A model generated the notes under the pieces. The model was not told the origin of the DNA and searched no databases. It saw only the letters and a program-made list of their open reading frames with translations. Position numbers and translations under genes: made by a program. Of a stretch of 64,000 bases of DNA, positions 48,905 through 60,544 are shown one piece after another; within the stretch, counting starts at the first letter, position 1; each line of letters begins with the position of its first letter. Source of the stretch: Daucus carota subsp. sativus. Taxonomy: Eukaryota; Streptophyta; Magnoliopsida; Apiales; Apiaceae. The stretch lies in assembly GCF_001625215.2 (NCBI RefSeq), contig NC_030387.2, forward strand, positions 26,920,517 through 26,984,516, written 5' to 3'.

Positions 48905-51900
48905 ATGCTGCGCACCGCCGCTAGACGCATCATCTCCCGATCAAGCGTGTGTTGCCGGCGGTTCTCAAGCGACCTGGAGGCAAATGCACCGGCAGATGCT
49001 GCATTTATAGAAGCATGGAAGAAGATTGTTCCCAACATTGACCCACCAAAAACACCCCTTGCTTTTATTAAGCCCCGCCCACCAAACCCTTCTTCGATTC
49101 CTTCTAAATTGACTGTGAATTTCGTTCTTCCCTATTCCTCTGAGCTTGCTAGTAAAGAGGTACCATTTTTGATGTAATGGGTCGCTTTATGTTTTTGTAA
49201 CTGGGTTTTTGCTTTTTTGATGTGGAGTTGTGTTATTTTTTTGTGATGAATTGTGCTTTTAAATGTGGAATTTGTGATTTTTAAGTCTCCAAAATGGTTT
49301 GATTTGGTGGGGTCTTTTTTAATTGGTAAAGGGTTGATTTGGTTTTTTTCTTCTCTATGCATATAAAAAGATACATTTTTTGGCCCTGCTTCCGAGTTTT
49401 TTTAAGAGAGAAAGCAATTGAAATTATGTTATAATTACATCTATTTTTACTTGCTTTCGTCTTTTTAAAAAACTCGGAAGCACAAATAGGAGTGAAAGTT
49501 ATATAACTTTTCTTCCTCTTCACTTTCATTCCACCCCGTTTATAACTCGGGAGTACGACGTTAGAAATCACTAGTTAGAGCAACTCCAACAGGTTACTAT
49601 CTAGGGTCCTCAGCTAAAATTTAAGATAATTTGTTAAAATAGTTGTTTCAATAGTATGCTAGCACCTCTCTAAGAGCATCTCCAAGACTCTCCTCGTAGG
49701 CTCCTAAATATAATACAAAAAACATGATTCTTAGTAATACAGTGTAATTTTAAGAGTGTCAACTCCAACAATGCTCTCTATATCCTCTCACTATTGTATA
49801 TGTTATTCATATTTAAATCCACTATGTCAATGAATCAAATTCATGTAGTGGAGGGAATGGATTTTTTATTATTAAAAATAAGTTAAGAGTCACTACATGA
49901 CTCCTAAAATAGAGGAGAGAGAAGAGGCTCCTAAGCTTTTTAAGAGCCACTTAGAGCCTCTTGGAGCTCAATTTTTTATCATCCTCTTTATATCTTGAGT
50001 TAGGAGTCTCTTGGAGATGCTCTAAAAAGTTAAGATCCACTCTCCATGTCTTATTTTTAAGAAATGTACAAACATTCCTTATCTTAGTTTTATGAATTAA
50101 ATATTTGCTTCCCTCCCTTTTCACACAACTTTCCCCCTCTTTGAATTTATGTAGAATTCAAATTTATTAATTTAATAATAATAGGAACAAAGATAGAGAT
50201 TGTTGTTGGAGTGGTCTTATAATATAATGTCTTAAATCATTAGAGCAACTCCAATAACTTAGCTGTTTGGAGTCTTAAACTAAAATATAAGAAATGTGGG
50301 GAGAAATACCACTCCAACAATATCCCAGTGATTTCTTAAATCACTAAGATCTTGATCTTCTTCGCATTCCTTATATTTAGCTAACCTCTCTCCTCTTCTT
50401 TATAATATATATTAGAAACAAACACTTTCTCTCTCTTCTCTTTCTATAATAATGATACCTTTTAATGATAAAATATTACATAATGAATGGATATAAGAAA
50501 TGTTGTTGGAGATGAGAATAGCTATTGATGTCTTAATTTACTAGGATCTAATATTTTATATCAAATTTGAGGAATGAATTAAGATGTTGTTGGATTTGCT
50601 CTTGGGACCCTATATATTAATTTGTAAGGAAGCTACTAGGATATCATTGGAGTTGCTCTAAGAGCTCCAGCCTCCAAGAGTCCCTTTGTCCTAGGGGATA
50701 GCTAAAATAGTATAAAGTAATAGTCATGTTAAATTTGTTTAACCCGTAAGGTGTTGTGCTACAACGGTGTTAACTATAATGGTTAGCTATATTTTTAGAG
50801 ACATGATTTTATTATTATTTTCAAATTCCAACCGCTATATTCCTGTGTTGGAAAGAATTTTAATATTCAAGCAACTGCTGAGCGAATAAATTAAATACAT
50901 AATCAGATGAATTCATAAACTATGTAATCATATTGCAAGTCATAGTCTCTACTCTCTAGAAGACTAAGAAGTCACAGTCTCAAAATCAAATTTTGCAATA
51001 TTGTCTAAATGCGATTGGATGGAGATTAGTCGGTTCAAATTTTATTATAAATTGCATGTCATATTGAAGGGTCCACAGATTACAATTTGCTGAAATGATT
51101 TATAGCCCTTCAGCAGAAGGTATCACTACAAATGCTTCAAACCATTCACCTATTTTTGTTATAAAGTTGATACACATTGCTTAGAATTTGCTTAACCAAC
51201 TTAAACTTAAAAGCAAACAGTGTCTAGCAATAATCTAAGAGCAATATTTTACTGTATTTCTTAGTTAACAATGCCTCTTACCCTGAGTTATTTGGGTGAT
51301 GCAGATCTTGGTATTAAAATATAAATATACATATTATAATTTTATTAATTAGGAATATAGTTATATAATAAAAAGGATTTGTTTCCTTTATCTACTGTTT
51401 TCCTTCATTAAGATTTTACTTGTTTAAATGGGTTTGATCGTAAAAATTGAGATTACTCTTTTTTATATGGGTTGCAAACCAAACAAATCCTTGTTTTCTG
51501 GTAGAAAATTCTAGGGTGAGTGGCTATTCTGCAATTTAATGACCTTGATGGAGTGGATCTTCTGTGGTTTATACATCCAAACTTGTCATTTTACTGTTGT
51601 TACTCCATATATCCTTCGTTTTAATGATTGTGGTCATTTGTATGATTTGTCCTGAACATTTAAATATAGCAGTTATGCAAAACGTCAAATACAAACAGAA
51701 CTAAATTAGGAAAAAAGAGGAAATCTGTTGCGGTATGAGTGAGCCCCTTCAGCTGCCGGATATATTGGTGCAATGCAGGGATGGTTAACATTTACTGTAG
51801 TGCTTCATGCAACATGTATGCTCCCCCTTATCATGAGGACAGATACAAATTATGACTGATTTCTATTATATGCTTTTGACTTTTTCATCACGTTGTTGGA

Positions 51901-52298
51901 AATGAAATGGCATGTGCTTTTCTTCTGTCATGATGGTTTTTTCGGCTTTACAGGTTGATATGGTTATTGTTCCCGCAACAACTGGACAGATGGGTATCCT
52001 TCCTGGACATGTACCAACAATCACAGAGCTGAAACCTGGTCTCATGTCAGTGCATGAAGGAAATGATGTGAAGAAGTATTTTATCAGCAGTGGCTTTGCA
52101 TTTGTCCATGGGAATTCCTATGCAGATATACTTGCGGTTGAGGCTGTTCCACTCGATCAGATCGACTCAAATCAGGTCCAGAAAGGGTTGGCAGAGTTCA
52201 CCCAGAAGCTGAGCTCAGCCTCAACTGACTTGGAAAAAGCTGAAGCCCAGATTGGAGTGGATGTGCATAGTGCCCTCAATTCTGCGCTTTCAGGATAG
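48905..52298 (+). CDS. Mitochondrial ATP synthase F1 subunit delta'
   Basis: Exons 48905-49159 and 51954-52298 join in phase 0 to give 199 residues, close to the usual plant length. The Arg-rich presequence ([20 protein letters not shown]) is followed by the N-terminal beta-sandwich ([68 protein letters not shown]). A C-terminal helical hairpin ([32 protein letters not shown]) completes it. Plant mitochondrial delta' is the homolog of bacterial epsilon and sits on the central stalk of F1. Intron 1 is loaded with MITEs. A truncated copy of this gene's 5' half lies 6 kb upstream, attached to TIM21. Confidence 0.95.
49387..49482. repeat. Short hairpin repeat in ATP synthase delta' intron
   Basis: tgcttccgagttttttta (49387-49404) is complementary to taaaaaactcggaagca (49466-49482). 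This may be the ends of a tiny MITE. It is absent from the other copy of the intron. Confidence 0.7.
49578..50216. mobile_element. Harbinger-like MITE A with nested MITE B
   Basis: The left end gagcaactccaaca and the reversed right end gaccactccaacaa are flanked by TTA (49575-49577 and 50217-50219). It contains the nested element at 49674-50022. Confidence 0.65.
49674..50022. mobile_element. Harbinger-like MITE B
   Basis: The ends gagcatctccaaga match in inverted orientation and TAA flanks both sides (49671-49673 and 50023-50025). The length is 349 bp. It is absent from the duplicate intron at 43-44 kb. Confidence 0.8.
50243..50658. mobile_element. Harbinger-like MITE C
   Basis: The left end gagcaactccaat pairs with the reversed right end gagcaactccaat. 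Flanks are TTA on the left and TAA on the right, so the target duplication is imperfect and the right boundary may belong to another copy. Confidence 0.55.
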
Positions 52299-53787
52299 TG
52301 TGGCAAGTCCTCTATGCTCCTTTTTTTTAATTTTATTATTTTTATAATCACATTTGGCTCTTTTTAACTGGCTGTGGTGCATTAGATTATCCAGGTCAAA
52401 GTCTTGTTTACATGGTCAGGTTGTGTTAGTTTTTGTGCTGACTGCAGAATTATAAATTAGCCTTAAAGGGAGGTTCTTCTCTTGGATTGTTCTTTTGTGA
52501 ATTGTGATCGTAGCAAGCCAAAAGTTCGGTACAAATATATAATGCCTTTAGTTAAAACTGATTCATTATCATGGCAATGATATGTTTTACATTTATAGCA
52601 GCAGATTATTTGATACGCGATATATATAATTTTAAACCTAGTTGTTTTTTCAATTAGTGCATTTAAGTTATAGTAGTGCAGTGTGTTTCTTCTTATTCAA
52701 ATTCAGTTGATAAATTTACTCTAGTGCTTGATACATATATATTCGCCTCTATACTCATGTATATGCTCTGATAATAACTCCATAACTAGTTAGTTATCAT
52801 GTACTAGTCTTCTAACAGTTGTAATTTTATAAATCTAACCAAAATCATGTCATTATGTTTTTTAGTGTGAATTTCATGTTATGCTGTTTTTACAAAATCT
52901 ATTAATAAGACTTGGTTGCTGGCACTATACCGATCTTTACAGAAACCGTTAAAAGAGTATTTGATAATTAAGGCTCTGTGCACTTCTATTCTGAGTTGTA
53001 TATCTCGGTTAGTCCTCCCCCTAACATTCAATTGTCTTTAAGTTGGAATGGGTAGGAGAATTAAGATATATTTTTTATCTCATGTATTCCGTAGAGGATA
53101 CAACCTATGATTTATTGAGTTTTGAACAGGTCTAATTTTGGAAAACAAATTGTTTGCTGATATATGCTTTAGAGCTAATGATTTTACGTAATTATTCATA
53201 GCAAGGTTGAATGTTTGATAAGTTGTGAGATCAGCTTTATATTATATATGCACGCGTAATGCAAACGTCCAGCAAGTAATTAAGGGTCAATTGGTCTTTA
53301 AATCGGTAGCTTCAGAGATGTTTTTGCAGACGATTCTAAAGTCACGTATGTGCAATTTTGGTTAGATTCTTGCTTTTCCTGTAGTTTGTATTGCTGTTTC
53401 AAGGAATTAAGGGTCCTAGCTAGACATGGCATAAAATAGATATGGATTGGTTTTGGATCAATAAATTTGGATTTGGTCACGACCCGAAACCATATTTGAT
53501 ACATATTTAATTAAATATAGTTTAAAATTGGTTCGGGTAAAAAATAGTTTAGGGTCAAAATATGGGCTAACCATTTTCTTTAATATAATTAAAATAATAT
53601 ATGTACTTTTTGGGTCAAAAAATTGTCTACCTTATTTCTGGAAGAACAAAACTAATTCAGAATTGGACTAACATTAGTTCAAACCAAAAGAAATAAAGCA
53701 AATGCTAGAAAGGAAAGATAAAATAAAAAAGATGTGCTTTGTTCTCTAATCAAGTTTGCAAACTGATATCCTGGATTAACACAACCT

Positions 53788-54252
53788 AACCTCACACACA
53801 GTTTGATCAACATGAGTAAACCATATCAGTCTTATCAGATACCAACTACGTTGTAAGAAATGATATAATCCCCTTGAGCATAGTTAAGACCGGAAACTCT
53901 TTCAGAGATAATTACATAAAGAAATGGCTTGGTGAAACAAATTCAGCTACCAAAAAGTCAAAAAACAAAAGAAAATACTAACAAGCAAAAGTACTACAGT
54001 ATCTTAAAGTAGTGATCGAAGTAAATTGACTTTCTAACTTCCAGCAGCATTGTCATCAACCAGGGTCTCATTCTCTTGTTCAGCATTGATCCCACCACGT
54101 TCTTTAACAACTGATAACAGAACCATCATTAATTAGTTTGACAGTCGTAGCACCGGGGACCATTGTAAAATTTGTAAGCAGACTCTTTCTGTGAAACAAA
54201 ACCAGTTTATCTGATATGATTTACTCCTGTTGATCAAACTGTGTGTGAGGTT
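53788..54252. repeat. Inverted repeat, 42-bp arms
   Basis: 53788-53829 and 54211-54252 are reverse complements at 40 of 42 positions (core cctcacacacagtttgatca). The 381-bp spacer has no ORF. Sequence just beyond the right arm (ttgcttttcctgt, aagggtcct) also occurs in direct orientation at about 53370-53418. Confidence 0.85.
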
Positions 54253-56160
54253 TTGTTTAGGTCCTTGCTTTTCCTGTTGTCTGTGTCTCTGTTTTAAGGG
54301 TCCTTGTTCTGTAGTTGTAGTTAGATTTTTCATTCTGGTGGGACTCGTGCTCTGGGTTTCTCTGTTCCGGAGCAAGCTTGTCGCCATTTTGGACCCTCTT
54401 GGAGAACCTGTGCTTAATATAAAATTATGCCTCTTGTTTTGTTACATAAGGAGTTTATAAAACTAATAAATATCTTAAAATTATATGTTCGATCTCGTTT
54501 TCTTCATTTTGCTGTAAATTGAATGCCATTTTCTTCATTTGTCCCTCTGCAACTGAACCTATGATAAAGTTCATTTTGGTTCCTCAACTACCTCCATTAC
54601 AAAAGCCTTTTTTTTATTCAAAATCAGTTTGCTATATTTATTCTTTTAGTTGGAATCCAATCCAACCAACTGGTTTAGCACCACAGCTTCCGGAACAGCG
54701 ACAGCTCCGCATGGGCTGCCCTGGGTTCCCAATAATCAGCTCTGCAATTCATAACTTCTCTTTATTTCCTTGTCTCCTCCCACACATGTATCATATTATA
54801 TGTAATATGTTATACTGGGCGTGTTTACTCAGTTGACAAAAATATTATTCTGAAAAGAGAATAAGAGAAAAGGTATCATATATCACAATTTCCACAAATA
54901 ATGTCCAAAATATTATAGTTAGAAAAAAATGCTCGAAATATCACTTATCAACACATGATAATCCATGGTTTTGATTTTTGGAAGAAATTCTTAGATTGTG
55001 TTGTATTTAGGACTGAAAATTCTGCAAAACACAACACGATCCAGTATTTTAGTATGAAACGCTACATGAAATAGCGTCACTGTTTTAGTATGAAATACTA
55101 TATGAAATAGTGTTCAGGGTTTCAAAACACTACATGATCTACAATTAAGAAGTGAAAGATGGATAAAAGATGCACGATTTAGCATTTTAGATTACAAAGT
55201 GATACTTTGAACTATCTTATCTCTGAAAAAGTGACAAAATGGGCCAACTCTCAAAATAAGAAGTATGAAAGTAATCAAAAATTGTGAGAATCAAATGGAA
55301 ATTAATGATCCGGATAATTTCAAGTAGTCAGTTAGATATGATGTTTCTGATCAGTGACAACATACTAAGATTCTAATTCTCGTATGCTACATGTAAGAAC
55401 ATAACGTTAGGAAAGAAAAAACTGAATTCATATCAGTATCCAAGTCGTGCTAATAACAAAGAAATAAACAAGTGTTGAGGAAGCAGTTTACAAGAATTAA
55501 GGTCCAAGGCATCTTTAGTTATGGTTGTAACTGCATGCTGTTCCCAAACAGATTTTCATAATCCACCGTCCACAGCCTAGGGAACTGTGATATCTCCGAC
55601 AGCTCTGGTACATAGATATGTGTGTGCGTGGAGTACAGTACTGTTAAGAATCTGAATCCTGTAAAACAACTTCTTCTTCAATTGTTTGCTGCCACGTATT
55701 GCAGGCATATGCTGGAGACAATGAAAATTGCGAAATTTGTTCTGTAAGCAAAAATACAGAAAAATGCAGAGAAAGTAAAAGAAAAAGGTTAAGATGTCGA
55801 AAGTCGAAACACATTCATTGTATACTACCTTGGATTCAGCCCCCGCTTGGTCCGTGCACCATCACATTAAGATTCAGAAGGACCACTTTAGGTGGCTTTC
55901 GCCAATCACACCCATGATGCACATTATGAGATGATTAATGATTTTAATAATTATAAGAAACCATTTTTTCAATATATAGGTCTTGTTTGGAACTTGGAAG
56001 TCAAAGGTGGATTGAAATAGAGATTTTGACAAAAAAAACTAATTTTGGGAAATTTTTTGGATTAGAGGTTTTGATCTGTGTTAGGAAAAGCTAATCAATC
56101 ACTATTTATCAAACAGTTTTATGAAAAAATGCTAATTCAATCATCTAGTCAAAACATCCA

Positions 56161-56390
56161 CTTCCTCCGTTTCAAAATACATAAAAAAAAATATTTCAAA
56201 ATACCTGTCCACTTCAACTTTCAATATAAATTTATATTTCTAAAATCAACTCTCTTTCACATATTTCAAATTTATATTTTCAAGATCAACCATACACCAC
56301 ATATTAGGTACACCTCTTTTTTCTCAAAATCCACTTTTCTTAAACTATGTGATTTTTTGAAAGTGGACATCTAATTTGAAACGGAGGGAG
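56161..56390. mobile_element. Stowaway-like MITE
   Basis: The left end cttcctccgtttc and the reversed right end ctccctccgtttc are related. TA follows the right end. The length is 230 bp. It lies about 275 bp upstream of the FLZ start codon. Confidence 0.75.
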
Positions 56391-56538
56391 TACTTCAACC
56401 AGTTAGTCAAAATATGTAATTCAATCTGCTAACCGCTAATCCCAAATAGGGCCTATAGTACCTAATTACAGCAGTCCACAGATCTTAATATGACCTGCAT
56501 ATCACAGAATCATCACCTGTCTCTCCTAGCAGTGTAGT

Positions 56539-56545
56539 TATAAAT
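56539..56545 (+). promoter_or_regulatory. Probable TATA box of the FLZ gene
   Basis: TATAAAT lies 121 bp upstream of the ATG at 56666. Confidence 0.45.
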
Positions 56546-56665
56546 CAGCACTGCTCACTTGTGCTTCCACAATCACATTTCTAACATCATCTCTTCTTTC
56601 AAACATCTAAAACCTCCCACTCATTTTAGCCACTGCCACCTCCATTCTCTATCTCCTCAGAGACA

Positions 56666-57010
56666 ATGAGAACTCATGGGCTATCTTGCACAGGATGTGA
56701 AGTACCCCATTTTCTCAAGTCCTGTTTTCTTTGCCACAAACCATTGGATAACAACAATGACATCTTTATGTATAGGTACTTGCTAATCTCATCTTTATGT
56801 AGAAATCTCATATTCTTGAATATACATGTAAATAATGATCTGATTAATAAAATTTTATGTCAATGCAGAGGAGATACTCCATTTTGTAGCCAAGAGATAG
56901 ATGAAGGGAGTGAAAAGAACTGGAGTTTATCTTCTTCCAAGAGATCAGCAACAAAGCCAGGAAACAAATCATCTGCCTCTTCTAAGGTTTTGCAGATTGC
57001 TGTGTCCTAA
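56666..57010 (+). CDS. FLZ-domain (DUF581) protein with incomplete zinc finger
   Basis: Two exons, 56666-56775 and 56869-57010, give 83 residues. The FLZ motif is plain: [12 protein letters not shown], then [18 protein letters not shown] proteins are small adaptors of SnRK1 kinase, induced by sugar status and senescence. The family consensus continues FCSxECRxxQI, with a fourth zinc-binding Cys. Here FCSQE is followed directly by IDEG, so about five codons including that Cys and Arg are absent while the frame is kept. Cys20, Cys23 and Cys43 remain. The gene otherwise has good splice sites and an FLZ-like tail. The domain may be unable to hold zinc normally. Confidence 0.82.
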   Translation: MRTHGLSCTGCEVPHFLKSCFLCHKPLDNNNDIFMYRYLLISSLCRNLIFLNIHVNNDLINKILCQCRGDTPFCSQEIDEGSEKNWSLSSSKRSATKPGNKSSASSKVLQIAVS

Positions 57011-58318
57011 TGTTCAATGGTTCCTATTCTTTTCGCGGTAGGACTGAAAACCAAATATCCCTCTTACGCTTATTATATACTCGTAGGGTATAATAAGATT
57101 GCAAGAGAGTGATATCAGTGTGGAGTTTGTAATAAAATCTCAGCTTTTTGTGAAGAAGATCATATGGAGGCAATACAAATCTTGGGGTTCATCTATGCAA
57201 AGCTGTGACAGTAGTTAGTGGACATGAAGTTGTGGCAAGTGTTTGGCTTGAAAGAAGCAGATCAGATGACTGATGACACATGCATTTTTGATACATTCTT
57301 GTTAATATATGAAGTTAAATCATTGCTTATATAAGATCAGTGTCTCTAGATAAAATGGAAGTTGATTTTAACTTCTGTAGGATCAACTTTATGACTATTA
57401 GGAAAGTTCTCTTAACTACCGTTACTCTTTAAGGTTTTAGTGATTTTGGAACATGTTATTATAAAAATTGGCTAATTTCAAATTTGAATTTTAATTTGTA
57501 ATGATGTATTGCGTTTTAATTATGAGTCCACTGAGTAAAAAAGATTTGAACGACTAAATCGGCTTAAGTAGAAATTCTCAAACTAGTAAATCTATAGAAA
57601 ATTCTCAAACTAGCAAATTGATGAGTCAGATTTTCTTTTTCCTGAGCGCCTCACTTATATATTTTCTAAGCTATTAAAATTGCAGTTTAGTGTATATATG
57701 CCTTGTTTGGAACTTTTCTATATAGCTATTTAATTTTCTCCGATAGTTCACCCGTGGACTAAATAAACTATTTGGTAGATTTATACCATGCATTCATAAC
57801 ATTCACATGTTAGATTAGTTAACACATGAGTTTGAGGTTGAAAGTTAAAAATTAATGCAAAACTTGCTAAAGTTTGTATAAGAAAATTAAAGATGACCCA
57901 AATGTAGCAATTAAACACCTAATCGAAGATGTAAAAACGCTCAAACTAGTAGTAATCAACAAATTAGAGGAAAAGTTAAGGGAAACATACAATTTTTAGA
58001 AGATAATTATCAGTGAAATGAATCAAAATTTTAGAACCAGAAACCAGTTATCCTTAATCAACCTATATAGACTACATTTAGAAACAAACAAAAGAACAGA
58101 GGCTCCCAACATATTCTTTGTTTATATACACATACATACGAATAATGGTTATTGCTCAACTAAAAATATTATCACCTGTTACATACAGTAGCTACTATCT
58201 GAGATTCATACACAACTACTATCCCAGCAAAACTTAGTCCTTTAAATTGATAGCTCCTTATCTGCATCTGCCTGCGGTAACGAGAGGGAGCATTTTTCTT
58301 GGAAATAATCCACAAAAT
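57011..58318. other. Intergenic DNA between convergent genes
   Basis: AT-rich. Nothing recognised beyond UTRs of the flanking genes. Confidence 0.55.
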
Positions 58319-59977
58319 CTAATATTGCAACGATGCAATTTTCTGCGGTACTTTGGTTCTTTGCATGATCATAAATCCTCTTTTACTCAGTCCATTAACA
58401 TGGTCACCTAATGTAGCCAGGTGTAGCATTCGCCTTTTCGCTGATTTTGACACTCTCTCCTCTTCTGGTGATTTATTCTGCTCAACTGATTCATCATCAG
58501 AGAAAACAAAAGTCTCGGTAGAGGAATCATATTCACCCGAAACTTGGATGATGTGCTTTAGAATTTCCACCACCCTGCTCATTGTTGGTCGATCTTTTGC
58601 GCTCTTCATTAAACAACTATCAGCTAATTTTGCAATCTTCCGAGCTGCAGGGGATGAGTATTGACTTTCAAGTCTTGGGTCCATTATCAAATCAAATTTC
58701 TTACTATCAAATGGAAATTTTTTCACCCAGTCTAAGAGTTTCTGTTCTGCTCTAGGTCGGTTTCTTTCGAATGACTGTCTGCCAGTCAATATCTCATACA
58801 AGACCACGCCAAAACTCCAGACATCGCTTTTACTTGTAAGGTGCCCTGTTTCAATATAATCAGGCGCTGCATAACCATGTGTTCCCATAACCTAGTTACG
58901 AAAAGAGAGTTCAGAAAGTCATTTTTGCACTGAAGGAAAGAAAGGATTGTTTTCCCCAAGATTTATGCTAAAAGTTACTCTGAAAAGACTCTGAAATTTG
59001 TAATCAGTCTCTACCTGATTAGTGTGGCTTACAGTAAATTTTATGCATAAAAATACTCAGTAAGAGACATTCACCAGCATGCTAATATTAAAAGCTACAG
59101 CAATGTAACAAAATTTACTTACAGCGGTTGAGACATGAGTATTCCCTTCAGTTGGCCCCTCCCGGGCAAGTCCAAAATCAGAAAGCTTCGGATTAAAATC
59201 TTCATCCAACAGCACATTTGATGATTTGAAGTCTCGATATATGACCTAGGTAATCAGTGAAATCAATATGAAGTTCGCAACACATAAAACGAGTTAGATA
59301 TTTTAGGAACAAAGAAGGAACCAACACAACTTTATGTTTTACCAATCAACCTTATGTATCAACTGTGCATCTTGGACAACACATATACGGTGTTGATTTT
59401 TAAATGAACCGAGAAAAAACCAACACAGCCTTACAACCTTATGTATCAATTGTGCATCTAGGACAATATACAGGTAGATTTTTAAATGAACCGAGAAGGA
59501 ACCAACACAACCTTACGTATCAGTTGTGCATCTAGGACAACACTTACAAGGTGTTGACTTTTAAACAAACCAAGAAGGAACCAACACAACCTTACATACC
59601 CATGTGACATATAAGCTATACTCTCATACACATCAACAGTTTATAAAAATAAAGATACAAACATTACCCTAGTTTCTGAGGATGTGTATAAAAGAGTGTT
59701 GAGAGAAAAGTGAAACCTGGACTTCTAGTTCTTCATGCAAATAGGCTAGTCCCTGAGCAGCTCCTAGCACAATCTTTAACCTTTTATCCCAAGAAAGAGC
59801 CACATAGGCCTTGTTGAACATATGGTCTCCGAGGCTTTTGTTTGGCATGTACTCATATACAAGTAGCCGTTGGATTCCTCTTTCTCCATCAACAGCACAA
59901 TATCCAATTAGTTTTACAAGATTAGGGTGCTCCACAACACTGAGAAACAGAACTTCTGAAATCCATTCTTTATGACC
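58319..59977 (-). pseudogene. PBL19: RLCK-VII (PBL19-like) kinase fragment lacking the N-lobe start
   Basis: Three exons, 59717-59977, 59123-59245 and 58319-58891, read in one frame for 318 residues. They cover the kinase from helix C (GHKEWISEV) through [25 protein letters not shown], the catalytic loop [23 protein letters not shown] and [10 protein letters not shown] to the C-terminal tail ([34 protein letters not shown]). It is closest to PBL19 by memory; such kinases relay immune-receptor signals. The glycine-rich loop and the VAVK lysine exon are not found in the 570 bp before the SYF1-like gene, nor beyond it to the window edge. The usual APE is APD. No in-frame stop interrupts the exons seen. 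It is either a 5'-truncated pseudogene or a gene whose first exons lie beyond 64000. Confidence 0.75.
59314..59600. repeat. Minisatellite in the kinase intron
   Basis: A unit of roughly 80-95 bp (ggaaccaacacaacctta, then tgtgcatctaggacaa and tttttaaatgaaccga) is repeated about three and a half times between kinase exons. Confidence 0.85.
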
Positions 59978-60544
59978 CTGTCATTAAAATTTATCACACT
60001 AATTATATAAACACATCTAGGCTTATCGAATTTTGAAAAGGTCAAGGTCAATGTGATTTTACTTTAGATTTTTAATAATAAGTTATTATATATTTCAATT
60101 ACGACATACAATTATTAGATTATATAAGGCATTGATACTTGAAATGCTAAAACTTATCGATTCTTTCATTAAATGTCAAATATATATCATAATAAAAAGA
60201 CAAAACAAAAAATAACTAATTATGATATTACAGTCTAATATTATACTCTAATTTTTTGACTTGCATTTTTAGATGAATGGATATTAAAATGAAATTATTA
60301 TTGTTGATTAATTTTTTTATTAATGAGATTTTAGATTTAATATTTTATTTGTGAAAAGAAAGTTTTTTTAAAAAATATCTAGAATGCCAAAAAAATCAAA
60401 TATTCATATATAAAAAACGGATGGAGTTCTGAAAAGGGGTTTGACAACACTATAGAAGAAGAGTTTCTAGCAATACAAAAGTCGCGTGCTTTGATCATTT
60501 CCAGCAATTCAATGAATATGGATACACAAAGTCACAAACCACAT
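59978..60544. other. Gap between kinase fragment and SYF1-like gene
   Basis: Very AT-rich. It was searched on the minus strand for a kinase N-lobe (glycine loop, VAVK) and none is visible. The SYF1-like 3'UTR must lie here. Confidence 0.6.

Larger units (their letters stand above)
48481..51870 (+). repeat. Duplicated segment, copy 2 (source copy with intact gene)
   Basis: This is the counterpart of 42498-44023. It contains the upstream region, full-length exon 1 and intron 1 of the intact ATP synthase delta' gene. Its intron is longer by about 1.7 kb because of inserted MITEs (49578-50658) and neighbouring sequence. Confidence 0.92.
52299..56665. other. Intergenic DNA
   Basis: No gene is supported over 4.4 kb. 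It contains an inverted repeat (53788-54252) and a Stowaway-like MITE (56161-56390). A possible lone terminal exon on the minus strand near 54035-54110 (frame ending VDDNAAGS) could not be linked to other exons. Confidence 0.5.

Noticed and set aside
54035-54110. Minus-strand frame ending ETLVDDNAAGS, looking like a terminal exon
   Set aside because: The sequence looks protein-like and follows a possible acceptor, but I found no upstream exon with compatible splice sites and no family match.
54133-54387. 84-residue minus-strand frame starting MATSLLRNRETQ
   Set aside because: It overlaps one arm of an inverted repeat, has no recognisable domain, and has no convincing splice site towards 54110.
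54519-54836. 105-residue plus-strand frame containing APQLPEQRQLRMGCPGF
   Set aside because: A GC-richer patch makes it look coding, but neither frame continues into a recognisable protein.
55699-55917. 72-residue plus-strand frame rich in Cys and Arg
   Set aside because: No domain, no promoter signal and no exon partner; likely chance.
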